From contig NZ_QFBC01000004.1 in assembly GCF_003122325.1 (NCBI RefSeq), positions 186,001 to 250,000 on the forward strand: DNA of 64,000 bases, in the 5' to 3' direction. The translations under genes and the position numbers were made by a program. A model generated the notes under the pieces. The model was not told the DNA's origin. It saw only the letters and a program-made list of their open reading frames with translations, and did not search any database. This document shows positions 10,441-19,223 of this stretch, piece after piece (the stretch's first letter is position 1; every line of letters begins with the position of its first letter). The stretch comes from Rhizobium album (GTDB lineage: Bacteria > Pseudomonadota > Alphaproteobacteria > Rhizobiales > Rhizobiaceae).

Positions 10441-10794
10441 ATGCCTTCCCTGCGCCACGCTGCAGTTCTTGCCGCATTGACCCTGCTTTATGCCGCGCCA
10501 GTCATGGCGACGGATTTCAGCCGCGAGGCCGTGACTGCCGGCGATCCTTACCGCGACCTGCCCGGCGTCAAGGAACCGAAAAACAATCTCGGCAGCAACA
10601 GCGACGGCTTCGAATGCCGCACCGAACTCGGCGAACGGCGTTATTACCGCCGCGATCCCTTCTACCGCTTCGGCGAACCCGGTGTCGTCTACAGTTGCAA
10701 TCGCAATGGCGTCACGGTCGAGAGCTTCGAACCGCCGTCACGCGGCGGCCGGTTCCCCGGGCAAAAGCAGGTCGGCTGGCCCTGGCAGGAGTAA
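10441..10794 (+). CDS. Small exported protein, unknown function
   Basis: 117 residues. The N-terminus, MPSLRHAAVLAALTLLYAAPVMA, is a signal peptide with an AxA cleavage site. The mature part has two cysteines and a segment rich in arginine and tyrosine (GERRYYRRDPFYRFGEPGVVY). No family is recognised. The ATG was chosen because it begins the signal peptide; GGAAAGACG precedes it. It follows the NlpC/P60 gene by 100 nt, so a cell-envelope role is possible but unproven. Confidence 0.7.
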   Translation: MPSLRHAAVLAALTLLYAAPVMATDFSREAVTAGDPYRDLPGVKEPKNNLGSNSDGFECRTELGERRYYRRDPFYRFGEPGVVYSCNRNGVTVESFEPPSRGGRFPGQKQVGWPWQE

Positions 10795-10885
10795 CCGCTT
10801 CCGGCTGCTTGATTTTTCGTGACAAAATTCCGATCCTGCCCGTCAATCACGGAGAATCCGCTGGGAGAGCGGAGGGGAGGAATGC

Positions 10886-11917
10886 ATGTCTGACGATAGG
10901 AAGCCGCTGGTCATCTCGGCGCCGGCGCCGCGTACCCTGGATCTGGTTTTCAGCGACGAGGCTCGCCGCGCGCTTCACGTCGGCTACCGGATCGTCGAAG
11001 CCGATGCCGAAGACATCGCCGGCCTGCCGGACGACGTGCTGCGGGAGGCGCGCTACATCATCGGCCAGCCGCCGCTTTCGGAAGACACGCTGGCGCGGCT
11101 GAAAAGCCTGCGCTGTGTTCTCAATGTCGAGAGCAACCTTTTCAACAACATGCCCTACGAGACCCTGTTCCAGCGCGGCATTCATGTCGTCACCACCGGC
11201 CAGGTGTTTGCCGAACCGGTCGCCGAACTCGGCCTTGCCATGGCGCTCAACCTTGCCCGCGGCATCGTCGAGGCAGACGCGGATTTTCGTGCCGGCAAGG
11301 AACTCTGGGGCGGCGACGGCAATCGCTCGGCCCGACTGATAAGCGGCGCCGAGATCGGCATCATCGGCTTCGGCGATCTCGGCAGGGCGCTGAACCGGGT
11401 GCTGGCGGGCTTTCGCGCCCGCATCCGCGTCTTCGATCCCTGGCTGCCGCCGTCCATCCTCATCGACAACAACGTCGAACCCGCCAGCCTCGACACCGTG
11501 CTGCAGAACAGCGATTTCGTGTTCGTCGTCGCCTCCGTCACCACCGAAAACCAGGGTTTCCTTGGCGCGGATGCCTTTGCAAGCATGCGCAAGGGCGCGG
11601 CTTTCATCCTGCTCAGCCGCGCCGGTGTCGTCGATTTCGATGCGTTGATCGCAGCCGTCGCAAGCGGCCATATCGTCGCGGCCAGCGACGTCTTTCCGGA
11701 GGAACCGCTGCCGCTCGACCATCCCGTGCGGCGGCAGGCGGGTTTCCTGCTCTCCGCCCACCGCGCCGGCGCACTCGACAGTGCCTTCAAGAAGATGGGC
11801 GACATGGTGCTGGAAGACATGGCCCTGATGGACCGCAACCTGCCGCCGATGCGCTGCAAACGCGCCGAACGCGAAACCGTCGCCCGCATGCGCTCGAAAC
11901 CGGTGACGGTGAACTGA
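10886..11917 (+). CDS. D-isomer-specific 2-hydroxyacid dehydrogenase
   Basis: 343 residues. The Rossmann motif GFGDLG is at 161-166, followed by a cofactor-end aspartate in VFDPWL. The catalytic arginine lies in LLSRAGVVD and the catalytic histidine in SAHRAGAL near residue 290. It would interconvert a 2-hydroxyacid and 2-oxoacid with NAD(H) or NADP(H). The substrate cannot be read from sequence; phosphoglycerate- and glyoxylate-reductase types are both possible. It has its own upstream gap of 91 nt. Confidence 0.88.
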   Translation: MSDDRKPLVISAPAPRTLDLVFSDEARRALHVGYRIVEADAEDIAGLPDDVLREARYIIGQPPLSEDTLARLKSLRCVLNVESNLFNNMPYETLFQRGIHVVTTGQVFAEPVAELGLAMALNLARGIVEADADFRAGKELWGGDGNRSARLISGAEIGIIGFGDLGRALNRVLAGFRARIRVFDPWLPPSILIDNNVEPASLDTVLQNSDFVFVVASVTTENQGFLGADAFASMRKGAAFILLSRAGVVDFDALIAAVASGHIVAASDVFPEEPLPLDHPVRRQAGFLLSAHRAGALDSAFKKMGDMVLEDMALMDRNLPPMRCKRAERETVARMRSKPVTVN

Positions 11918-11966
11918 GCAAGGCCGGCAGATGCTGCGCCCGGCAGCTATTCGTCAGGGCAAGGAA

Positions 11967-12004
11967 AAGGCATCTCCGCTGTACCATAACGGCGGAGATG
12001 CCTT
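11967..12004 (-). terminator. Strong hairpin terminator between convergent genes
   Basis: Perfect 13-bp stem AAGGCATCTCCGC with GCGGAGATGCCTT around a 12-nt loop. On the minus strand it is followed by TTTTCCTT, so it terminates the protease gene. It could also serve the dehydrogenase gene from the other side. Confidence 0.8.
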
Positions 12005-12034
12005 GAGAGCGGTTTCGGGTCAGGTGCCTGACCC

Positions 12035-13390
12035 TCAGACGTACCAGATACCATCCGCGATCGCCGGCGCGACGCCCGTGATGTTTTCGGCACTTTCGGA
12101 GAATCCGGCGAGAACCGACGCCTTCGACACGCCGCCGTTCATCTGGCCTTCCCAATAACCGATGCCAGCGGCCTCGCCGGCACGGCCGAGCACGTTCTCG
12201 TAGAGCTTGGAAATAAAGCCGACATTGTCCGTCACGCCACCATAGACCGAGGCGAATTCCTGCGAGCCGATGAAGCCCGCAGCGACATCCAGCAAGGAGC
12301 GGCCGGCATCGATGGTCTTGATCCAGAAAGACAGCCCGGCAGCATCCGGCGTCCGGTCGAAGGCCGCCTGATAGATCCGGTAGGCCTGCCCGGCATTGCC
12401 CGCGATGTCCAGTGCCAGGGTTCCGTCGCTGAAACCGAGACGTTCGACGCCGAACAGCGACTGCGTCTGGTCGCCGAAACGCATCGTGATGGTGTCCGCC
12501 GTACGATCAAACTGAAACTGCGACATGCTGGAGCGGGCCACGGAATTGTGAACCATGTCGAGCCCGGGCCCGGCATTGGCAGAGAACGATTGCCCGTGCG
12601 CGTAAATGATGTCGTCGCCGGCATAAGTGACGATCGCATCGCGCCCGCCGCCCGTTTCGATGATGTCGTTGGCGCGCGTTCCGCGGATATATTCACCAGC
12701 AGCAGTTCCCGTCTGGCGCAACGTTTCGCTCGGCGCGTCCCAGGTCCATGCATAGGGATAGGCGGCATCCGCGGAGGCGTTGCCGAAAAGAACCTGAACC
12801 GCTTGAATATCGAAGCTTCCGAGACGCGGCGTATAGTCATTGTAGGTCATGACCGTATAGGTGCCGTTATCCATCGACGGATCGAGGATGACGTCCGGAT
12901 CCGTATCGAAGGGGTGCTTCAACCCAAGCGCATGACCGATCTCGTGCAGGGCGACGTGGGTAAAATCGTCGTTGCTATAGGTGAGGGTGTCCGTGTTGAA
13001 ACGAACGACGCCGGCACCATCATCGCCCCTGCCGCCATACACCGAAAAGGAACCATCGGCATTGACGAAGGCGCCGCTGGTCGGCAGGCCGGCATCGGCA
13101 GCACTTTCGTTGTCTTCGAGTGCATAAAAGCCGAAATTCAGATCGCCCTCATGGGACTTGGTTTCGAGAAGGATTACACCGCTGGCCGATGCCCAGGTGT
13201 CGAGCGCTGCACGAATAAGGCCCTGCTTGCCGGCATCCATGGCGCTGGCAAAAGGATTCTTCTCCGGCTCGATATTGCCCGCGGCAGACGAGGTCATGAA
13301 GGAATAGGTGAGGATGACCGGTTTTGCCTGAAGTGTCGGATACCAGTAATAACCGGACAAGAGTGCCGTATAGTCTGTAACTGTCGCCAT
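12035..13390 (-). CDS. Serralysin-like zinc metalloprotease with RTX-like and DUF4214 regions
   Basis: 451 residues. The metzincin zinc site HEIGHALGLKH is at 149-159 and the Met-turn TVMTY at 179-183. Two degenerate RTX-like repeats (GTRANDIIETGGGRDAI, then TYAGDDIIYAHG) follow, then a DUF4214 domain from about 330 to the end. No N-terminal signal peptide is seen, which fits type I secretion by a C-terminal signal. The ATG at 13390 has GAGGGGAAA before it. Its last 120 residues closely match those of the protein at 24662-25522. The substrate is unknown. Confidence 0.88.
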   Translation of the reverse strand: MATVTDYTALLSGYYWYPTLQAKPVILTYSFMTSSAAGNIEPEKNPFASAMDAGKQGLIRAALDTWASASGVILLETKSHEGDLNFGFYALEDNESAADAGLPTSGAFVNADGSFSVYGGRGDDGAGVVRFNTDTLTYSNDDFTHVALHEIGHALGLKHPFDTDPDVILDPSMDNGTYTVMTYNDYTPRLGSFDIQAVQVLFGNASADAAYPYAWTWDAPSETLRQTGTAAGEYIRGTRANDIIETGGGRDAIVTYAGDDIIYAHGQSFSANAGPGLDMVHNSVARSSMSQFQFDRTADTITMRFGDQTQSLFGVERLGFSDGTLALDIAGNAGQAYRIYQAAFDRTPDAAGLSFWIKTIDAGRSLLDVAAGFIGSQEFASVYGGVTDNVGFISKLYENVLGRAGEAAGIGYWEGQMNGGVSKASVLAGFSESAENITGVAPAIADGIWYV

Positions 13391-13535
13391 GATTTCCCCT
13401 CGGATTGCTGCGGACCCCACACCCGCTCGGTCAGTGTAAGAGATATCGAGATACGACGGATGTCTACACTCGAAAGCTCGCCGGACCGGCTATTTTTGGT
13501 GTGATCCGCCGCACTTTTCGCGGCCTTGCAAATAA

Positions 13536-13548
13536 ATAGGAATCCTAT
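13536..13548. promoter_or_regulatory. Probable MarR operator
   Basis: ATAGGA and TCCTAT around a central A form a 13-bp palindrome 12 nt before the MarR gene start, within an AT-rich stretch. Its size and place suit a MarR-dimer site giving autoregulation, and perhaps control of the downstream redox genes. Confidence 0.5.
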
Positions 13549-13560
13549 ATATATGCGATC

Positions 13561-14211
13561 ATGGAAACGCCGAAGAACCCGACCTCGATCCAACACCGAA
13601 TTCGCGAAGGCCTATCGCGGGTTGCGATGGTGATGCGCGTCGACGACTGGAACCGTGCGAAGCGCGCCGGCATCAACCCGACGCAGCTTTCGATCCTCGA
13701 ACTTCTTGAGGGTCGCGGAGACGGACTTGGCGTCAAGGAGATCGCCTTCCATCTCGGCGTGTCGCAGCCAACGGCCACGGATTCGATTGCTGCCCTCGAA
13801 CGCAAGGGCTGTGTCGAGAAACGGCAGACGGAGACCGACAGGCGCGGCGTCAGCGTCGCGATCACAACTGCGGGCCTGACGGCCCTTCGTGCCGGCGATG
13901 GCGAGGAAAGCTTGGCCAACCAGGCGACCGAGGCGCTGGCGGCGCATGAACAGGAAGACCTGCTGGTCATGCTGATCAAGATGATCCGGCAGTTGCAGGT
14001 CAACGATGCCATACCGATCCAGCGCATGTGCACGAGCTGCCGCTTTTTTGCGCCTTTTGCCCATGCCGATGCGGCCCAGCCGCATCACTGCAAATTCGTC
14101 GACGCAGCTTTCGGCCAGCGGGATCTTCGCATCGATTGCCGCGACCACGAGACCGCCGATGCCGCAATCCGGGCTGCCACCTGGGCTGTGTTTGAAAACG
14201 GTCGGGACTGA
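13561..14211 (+). CDS. MarR-family regulator with C-terminal four-cysteine region
   Basis: 216 residues. The winged helix spans about 40-105 (KEIAFHLGVSQPTATDSIAAL is the recognition helix). After a dimerisation helix comes an added C-terminal region with C157, C160, C177 and C193 (MCTSC, HHCKF, DCRDH), probably a metal or iron-sulfur site, or redox disulfides. This makes it a candidate redox sensor. It heads a run of AhpD-like, thioredoxin-like and MOSC genes on the same strand, which are its likely targets. Confidence 0.85.
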   Translation: METPKNPTSIQHRIREGLSRVAMVMRVDDWNRAKRAGINPTQLSILELLEGRGDGLGVKEIAFHLGVSQPTATDSIAALERKGCVEKRQTETDRRGVSVAITTAGLTALRAGDGEESLANQATEALAAHEQEDLLVMLIKMIRQLQVNDAIPIQRMCTSCRFFAPFAHADAAQPHHCKFVDAAFGQRDLRIDCRDHETADAAIRAATWAVFENGRD

Positions 14212-14367
14212 CCCCTGCGCTGCCGGCACGACCGGCGCCGCGTTGGGGCAGGACCGCTTCCCGCGATTTATCCGGCAGGGCCGTTCCTGGCGGATAAAAC
14301 ATCGGTCCGGCGACTGCCATCACCGGACCGACAACTCCCTCCCTCCAGGCTATTGAAAGGAAAGAAC

Positions 14368-14916
14368 ATGACAAGGATTACTCTCATCGACCCGTCGAAT
14401 GCAACGGGAACCACCGGTGAACAGCTGGCCCAGATCAAGTCCGCATTCGGCATCGTTCCCAACATGTTCAAGGCAGCGGCAAATTCGCCGGCGGCGCTGA
14501 GCAGCATGTGGGGTTCCTTCGGCGCCCTCGGCGGCGGTCGGCTCGGCGCCAAGCTCGGCGAGCAGATCGCCGTCGCCATTGCCGACCGCAACGGCTGCAA
14601 TTATTGCCTCGCCGCCCATACCGGCCTCGGCCGCAAGGCGGGCGCCACGGCACAGGAAATGGCCGAGGCGCAGGCCGGCCGCTCGACGGATGCCCGCACG
14701 GCCGCTGCCCTGCAGTTCGCCATCATCGTTGTCGACAATCGCGCCGGCATCCAACCTTCCGAGGTCGATGCGCTGCGGACGGCCGGTTTCGACGATGAAG
14801 AGATCGTCGAGATCATCGCCCACATCGCCCTCAACCTGTTCACCAACTACCTCAACGTCGCGCTCGACGTTCCGGTCGACTTTCCAGGTGTGAAGCTGAC
14901 GCGCACGGCTGCCTGA
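14368..14916 (+). CDS. AhpD-like carboxymuconolactone decarboxylase-family protein
   Basis: 182 residues. The AhpD catalytic pattern E-x11-C-x2-C-x3-H is complete: E65, C77, C80 and H84 (GCNYCLAAH). Such proteins are thiol-disulfide peroxidases or reductase partners, usually built as trimers. AAAGGAAAG precedes the chosen ATG; a TTG 15 bases upstream is less likely. The gene lies between the cysteine-rich MarR regulator and a thioredoxin-like protein, so a shared peroxide or reactive-electrophile defence is inferred. Confidence 0.88.
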   Translation: MTRITLIDPSNATGTTGEQLAQIKSAFGIVPNMFKAAANSPAALSSMWGSFGALGGGRLGAKLGEQIAVAIADRNGCNYCLAAHTGLGRKAGATAQEMAEAQAGRSTDARTAAALQFAIIVVDNRAGIQPSEVDALRTAGFDDEEIVEIIAHIALNLFTNYLNVALDVPVDFPGVKLTRTAA

Positions 14917-14977
14917 GCAACCCCATGCAGGGCGGACCGTTCCCTCCGGTCCGCCTACACCGGAAGGATCCGACATC

Positions 14978-15547
14978 ATGACCCGTTTTAATGCCCCGCT
15001 CGCGCCCGAAATCGCCGCCAGCGAATGGTTCAATGCCCCGACCCCGCTTTCGCTGCAGGCGCTTCGCGGCCGGCCGGTCTTTCTTCACAGCTTCCAGCTG
15101 CTCTGCCCCGGCTGTGTCGCCGAAGCCATCCCGCAGGTGCTGCGCATCGAACGCATCTTCGCCAATACCGATCTGCAGGTCATCGGCCTTCACACCGTCT
15201 TCGAGCATCATGCGGCGATGACGCCGGTGACGTTGCGGGCTTTCCTGCACGAGTACCGGCTGAAATCCCCCGTCGCCGTCGACCTTGCGGAAGACGGATC
15301 GGACATTCCGGTGACGATGCGGCGTTTCGGGCTGCGCGGCACACCGTCCTCGGTGCTGATCGGCCGTGACGGCGCCATCATCCACCAGGCATTCGGCGTC
15401 GAAGACGACATTGCCGTCGGCGCAAGGATCGCCATGGCGCTCTCTGCCCGCATGCCGGACATCAAGCCGGCCGTGGCATCCGATGAAGAAGGCGCGTGTG
15501 CCGATGGTACTTGCGCTGTTTCCCCGTCCGCGCAGGATGCCGCCTGA
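14978..15547 (+). CDS. Thioredoxin-like (TlpA/redoxin) protein
   Basis: 189 residues. A thioredoxin fold is indicated by FLHSFQLLCPGCVAEAIP with the active pair C43 and C46 (CPGC), the later cis-proline region FGLRGTPSSVLIGRDG, and the usual beta-strand order. A C-terminal extension adds C174 and C179 (GACADGTC), which may act as a second redox pair. No signal peptide is seen, so it is cytoplasmic. It could reduce the neighbouring AhpD-like protein, though that pairing is inference. Confidence 0.85.
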   Translation: MTRFNAPLAPEIAASEWFNAPTPLSLQALRGRPVFLHSFQLLCPGCVAEAIPQVLRIERIFANTDLQVIGLHTVFEHHAAMTPVTLRAFLHEYRLKSPVAVDLAEDGSDIPVTMRRFGLRGTPSSVLIGRDGAIIHQAFGVEDDIAVGARIAMALSARMPDIKPAVASDEEGACADGTCAVSPSAQDAA

Positions 15548-15554
15548 GGCCGCG

Positions 15555-15671
15555 ATGATCAACACCGCCCGCGTTCTGCGGCATGTCCCCGGCCGGGTTT
15601 CGTTCCTGGCACCAACGAAGGCGGACGGTTCCACCGACCGCCGCAGCGATATCGACCAGCATCCGCCTTGA
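15555..15671 (+). CDS. Possible 38-residue small protein
   Basis: A short reading frame begins 7 nt after the thioredoxin-like stop, with GAGG five bases before its ATG. It starts MINTARVLRHVPGRVSFLAP and ends 25 nt before the MOSC gene start. No family is recognised. Position and ribosome site are the only support; it may be a leader or non-coding. Confidence 0.25.
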   Translation: MINTARVLRHVPGRVSFLAPTKADGSTDRRSDIDQHPP

Positions 15672-15696
15672 TGCCGTTGAACTTGGAGGAAAGACC

Positions 15697-16386
15697 ATGA
15701 TGACGCTCCCGCTCCTCGGTTTGCTGGTCGGCAAGGTCGTCCCGCTTGGGCCGCGCAGAGTCCTGAGCGGCATCGCCAAGACGCAGGTTCCGGACAGTGT
15801 CACACTGTCGGAAACCGGCTTCCATGGCGACGTACAGGGCGATCCCATCCGGCACGGCGGGCCGGAAAAGGCCGTGCATCACTATCCGTTCGACCACTAT
15901 GCGGCCTGGGCGGAGGGGCTCGGCCCCCATCCGCTGCTCAGCCATCCCGGCGCCTTCGGCGAAAACCTCTCGACCGCGGGGCTGTCCGAAAATACCGTGG
16001 CGATCGGCGATGTCTTCGCGCTTGGAACGGCGATCGTCGAAGTCAGCCAGGGCAGGCAGCCCTGCTGGAAGCTCAACGAACGCTTCGGCACGCCGGCGAT
16101 GGCCCGGAACGTCCAGTCCACGGGGCGGACGGGCTGGTATTACAGGGTGCTGCAGGCCGGCACCGTCACGCCCGAAGACAGTCTGACGCTCATGGAACGG
16201 CGGTCGCCGGAATGGACCGTCGCCAGGATCTGGCGCACCTTCTACATCGACCCGCTCAACCGAAGCGAGCTTTCCGGCATTGCCGCGCTTGAACGCCTTG
16301 CCGACGGCTGGCGCAGCCACGCCACCCGCAGGCTGGAAACCAACAAAGTCGAAGACTGGAACAAGCGCCTCACCGGCATCGGTTAG
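15697..16386 (+). CDS. MOSC-domain protein (YiiM-like)
   Basis: 229 residues. The MOSC beta-barrel covers about residues 15-160, with HHYPFDHY and the conserved cysteine in QGRQPCWKLNERF. The C-terminal three-alpha region follows, as in YiiM. YiiM uses molybdenum cofactor to reduce N-hydroxylated compounds such as 6-hydroxylaminopurine. GGAGG precedes the ATG. It is the last gene of the thiol-redox run, which fits a detoxifying reductase role. Confidence 0.88.
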   Translation: MMTLPLLGLLVGKVVPLGPRRVLSGIAKTQVPDSVTLSETGFHGDVQGDPIRHGGPEKAVHHYPFDHYAAWAEGLGPHPLLSHPGAFGENLSTAGLSENTVAIGDVFALGTAIVEVSQGRQPCWKLNERFGTPAMARNVQSTGRTGWYYRVLQAGTVTPEDSLTLMERRSPEWTVARIWRTFYIDPLNRSELSGIAALERLADGWRSHATRRLETNKVEDWNKRLTGIG

Positions 16387-16390
16387 AGAA

Positions 16391-16435
16391 AGACCAGCAA
16401 AAGCGCGTCGCGGTTTTGCGTCCGGAGTTGCGTAC
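16391..16435. repeat. Rhizobial-type palindromic intergenic repeat, copy 2
   Basis: Shares the core CCAGCAAAAG...CGGTTTTGCG..CCGGA.TTGCGT with the copy at 9011-9054, with a few changes. It lies between the convergent MOSC and VOC genes and could also serve as a terminator. Confidence 0.6.
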
Positions 16436-16476
16436 GAGCAAAGAGACGGAGAATGCCTCCGCCGGCGCGAAAAAAA

Positions 16477-16950
16477 TCAGCCGCGCCGGGCTGCCTCGAT
16501 TGCGGCGACGTCGATCTTCTTCATGGTCATCATCGCGTCGAAGGCGCGCTTTGCTTCGGCGCCGCCGGCCCGCATGGCTTCCATGAGCACCCGGGGCGTG
16601 ATCTGCCATGAGATGCCCCAGCGATCCTTGCACCAGCCGCATTCGCTTTCCTGGCCGCCATTGCCGACGATGGCGTTCCAGTAGCGGTCGGTTTCCTCCT
16701 GGTTTTCCGTCGAGATCTGGAAAGAAAAGGCCTCGTCGTGCTTGAAGGCCGGGCCTCCGTTCAGGCCCATGCAGGCCACGCCGGCAACCGTGAATTCGAC
16801 GACAAGCACATCGCCCTGCTTGCCATCGGGAAAATCGCCGGGAGCCCGTATGACGGCGCCGACGGCGCTGTCGGGAAAGATCTCGGCGTAGAAGCGGGCC
16901 GCCGCCTCGGCATCCTTGTCGAACCACAGGCAGATCGTGTTCTTGGCCAT
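16477..16950 (-). CDS. VOC-family (PhnB-like) protein
   Basis: 157 residues of the PhnB / 3-demethylubiquinone-9 methyltransferase-like glyoxalase fold. It opens MAKNTICLWFDKDAEAAARF and carries CGWCKDRWGISWQITPRVL, both typical. Despite old names it has no methyltransferase domain; members are metal-binding or resistance proteins of unclear substrate. The C-terminal segment MTMKKIDVAAIEAA is also family-typical. It lies downstream of the Fsr-like MFS gene on the same strand, 111 nt apart. Confidence 0.85.
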   Translation of the reverse strand: MAKNTICLWFDKDAEAAARFYAEIFPDSAVGAVIRAPGDFPDGKQGDVLVVEFTVAGVACMGLNGGPAFKHDEAFSFQISTENQEETDRYWNAIVGNGGQESECGWCKDRWGISWQITPRVLMEAMRAGGAEAKRAFDAMMTMKKIDVAAIEAARRG

Positions 16951-17061
16951 AACAATACCCTTTCATCCTGGTTGCAGGGTCGCCTTCGACGACCGATGCC
17001 TTGAAGACGCACAGGTTTACGGCAATCCGACATCAGGCTGAAAATTGTTTCGCGATGCGGG

Positions 17062-18282
17062 TCATTCCGCTTTCGAGCGCGGCGTGTCATCGATCTTCGG
17101 GAGGAACCACGTCAGCAGGCCGGCGAGCGGCAGGAAGGAACAGAGCCAGTAGACCGCTTCGATGCCGATATTGTCCGCCAGGCCGCCCAGGATGGCGGCG
17201 GCGATGCCGGCGAGCCCGAAATTCAGCCCGTAGAACAACCCGCCGATCAGGCCGATGCGGTTGGGCAGCAGTTCCATCGCGTAGATCAGGATCGAGGCGA
17301 AGGCGCTCGCCATGATCAGGTTGATCAGGATGGACAGGATCACCGTCCAGTACAGGTCCGCATAGGGGAGCAGCAATGTCAGCGGCAGCGGACCGAGCAC
17401 GGAGATCCAGATGATCCGGTAGCGGCCGATCCGGTCGCCGACGATGCCGCCGATCAGGGCACCGGCCGCCGAGGCCAGCAGGAAAACGAACAGCATGATC
17501 TGCGACATCTGCACCGATGTCCCGAAGCGATCGATCAGGTAGAATGTGTAGAACGACCGGAAACTCTCCATGTAGGCGTTTTTCGAAAACATCAGCAGCG
17601 TGAGGACGACGAGGCCGACGGCCACGGTTGCCGGCGCATGGCGATGCAGCTTTTGCGCCGATCCCGCCGCACTCGCCGCGCTCTGCGCCAGTTGCCGGAT
17701 CAGCGCATGCTGTCCGGCGGTCCAGATCATCAGCGCCATCGCGACAAGTGCCGCCAAGGCAAACCAGGCAAGGCTGGACTGCCCGTGCGGCACGATGAAC
17801 ACGGCAGCGAGCAGCGGCCCGAGCGCGCCGCCGAACTGGCCTCCGACCTGGAAGATGCCCTGCGCCAGGCCCTGCCGGCCACCGGACGCATACCGGGCCA
17901 TGCGTGTCGCCTCCGGATGGAAAATCGAGGAGCCGATGCCGATGCAGGCCGCCGACACCAGGATGAGGGCGTAGCTCGACGAATAGGCGAGCCCGAGGAC
18001 GCCGGCAAAGGTGAAGATCATCGCGACCGCCGTCGAATAGGGCATCGGATGCTTGTCGGTGTACAGGCCGACGACCGGCTGCAGCAGCGACCCCGCCGTC
18101 TGGAACGTCAGCGTGATGATGCCGATCTGCACGAAATCGAAACCGTGCGCCTCCTTGATGACCGGATAGATCGCCGCGATCAGGGACTGCATCAGGTCGT
18201 TGAGGAGATGCGCCAAACCGAGGATGAAGAGGATGCCGAGAAATGCCTTGGGGCGCCGGGCGGTCATGGAGATCGAAGTCAT
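17062..18282 (-). CDS. MFS transporter, fosmidomycin-resistance (Fsr) type
   Basis: 406 residues with about 12 membrane segments. The stretches LAHLLNDLMQSLIAAIYP, LLQPVVGLYTDKHP and GSSIFHPEATRMAR are characteristic of Fsr-type efflux proteins. The likely role is proton-driven export of a small anionic or phosphonate-like compound. It begins 41 nt after the DapA-like lyase gene on the same strand and is probably in one transcript with it. An internal ATG at 18267 is an alternative start. Confidence 0.88.
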   Translation of the reverse strand: MTSISMTARRPKAFLGILFILGLAHLLNDLMQSLIAAIYPVIKEAHGFDFVQIGIITLTFQTAGSLLQPVVGLYTDKHPMPYSTAVAMIFTFAGVLGLAYSSSYALILVSAACIGIGSSIFHPEATRMARYASGGRQGLAQGIFQVGGQFGGALGPLLAAVFIVPHGQSSLAWFALAALVAMALMIWTAGQHALIRQLAQSAASAAGSAQKLHRHAPATVAVGLVVLTLLMFSKNAYMESFRSFYTFYLIDRFGTSVQMSQIMLFVFLLASAAGALIGGIVGDRIGRYRIIWISVLGPLPLTLLLPYADLYWTVILSILINLIMASAFASILIYAMELLPNRIGLIGGLFYGLNFGLAGIAAAILGGLADNIGIEAVYWLCSFLPLAGLLTWFLPKIDDTPRSKAE

Positions 18283-18323
18283 TGGATGCGGACCTGAATA
18301 TTATGGCGAAAAACGTCTGGATA

Positions 18324-19223
18324 TCATGCGAAATGCTTGCGAAGGACGATCAACGCCGCGGCGACGCGGTCGCGGGCCGTATCGGGCAGCGGGAGAACGG
18401 GCCTCAGAGGTTCGACTTTGCACAGGCCGAGGAGTTCGGCAATGACATACACCACCCTGAAACTGCCGAATTCCCTGAACAGGCTCCAGAGTGGCTCGAA
18501 TGCAGCATTCAGCCGCTGTGTCTGCGCCACGTCGCCGGATTGTGCCGCCCGCGCCAGGGCCAGCGTTTCGACCGGCAACAGGCCCGCGGCCACCGAATAC
18601 CAGGCATCGCCACCCGCCAGCAAGGACGCGGCGCAATCCCAATCGCCGCTGTAGCCTATGCGGAACGAGGGTGACGTCACTGACCGGATCGCATCCAGTT
18701 CGCCGGCGAAGTCTCCATCGGCCGGCAAGGGCATTTTTACGGCCGCGATATTTGCGACTTCGGACAGGCGGCCGATGAGCTCCCTTGAAAAGGTAAACCG
18801 GGTCGTGCCGGGATTGTTGTAGATCGCAAGCGGCAGTTCCCCGGACTCGGCGACGGCGGCAAAATGCGCATAGACTTCTTCGTCGCGCAACGGCGTGTAG
18901 GAGACCGGGGCCAGAAGCAGGCCGTTCGCGCCTGCGGCCCTGGCATCACGCGCCAGCGCCTGGGCGTCGTCCGTCCTGAGCGCGCCGACACCGACGATGA
19001 CGGGTATGCGCCCACCCACTGTCGCCATTGCCGCTTCCACCGCCCGTCGCCGCTCCTCCCGCGTCAGGAAGGCGTAGGCGCCCGTACTGCCGAGCAGGCC
19101 GATCGAATCGACCCGGGCATCGGCAAGACGGTTCAGAACACGGGCAAGCGCCACGGTATCGACGCGACCGGAGGGATCGGCGGGCGTGATCGGAAAGGCC
19201 GACAGGCCTTCGAAGAGCGACAT
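18324..19223 (-). CDS. DapA-family lyase/aldolase (dihydrodipicolinate synthase-like)
   Basis: 299 residues, a TIM-barrel class I aldolase of the DHDPS/NAL family. The catalytic tyrosine is in LAIYNNPGTTRFTF and the Schiff-base lysine in IAAVKMPLPADG; the opening GLSAFPITPAD is typical. Since it sits apart from lysine genes, it is more likely a sugar-acid or keto-acid lyase than the housekeeping DapA. The ATG at 19223 has AAAGGAAC before it. The Fsr-like transporter follows at once, which suggests a catabolic or export pair. Confidence 0.85.
   Translation of the reverse strand: MSLFEGLSAFPITPADPSGRVDTVALARVLNRLADARVDSIGLLGSTGAYAFLTREERRRAVEAAMATVGGRIPVIVGVGALRTDDAQALARDARAAGANGLLLAPVSYTPLRDEEVYAHFAAVAESGELPLAIYNNPGTTRFTFSRELIGRLSEVANIAAVKMPLPADGDFAGELDAIRSVTSPSFRIGYSGDWDCAASLLAGGDAWYSVAAGLLPVETLALARAAQSGDVAQTQRLNAAFEPLWSLFREFGSFRVVYVIAELLGLCKVEPLRPVLPLPDTARDRVAAALIVLRKHFA

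Noticed and set aside
18243-18674. Plus-strand frame of 143 codons between the MFS and lyase starts
   Set aside because: It overlaps two well-supported minus-strand genes and has no family likeness.
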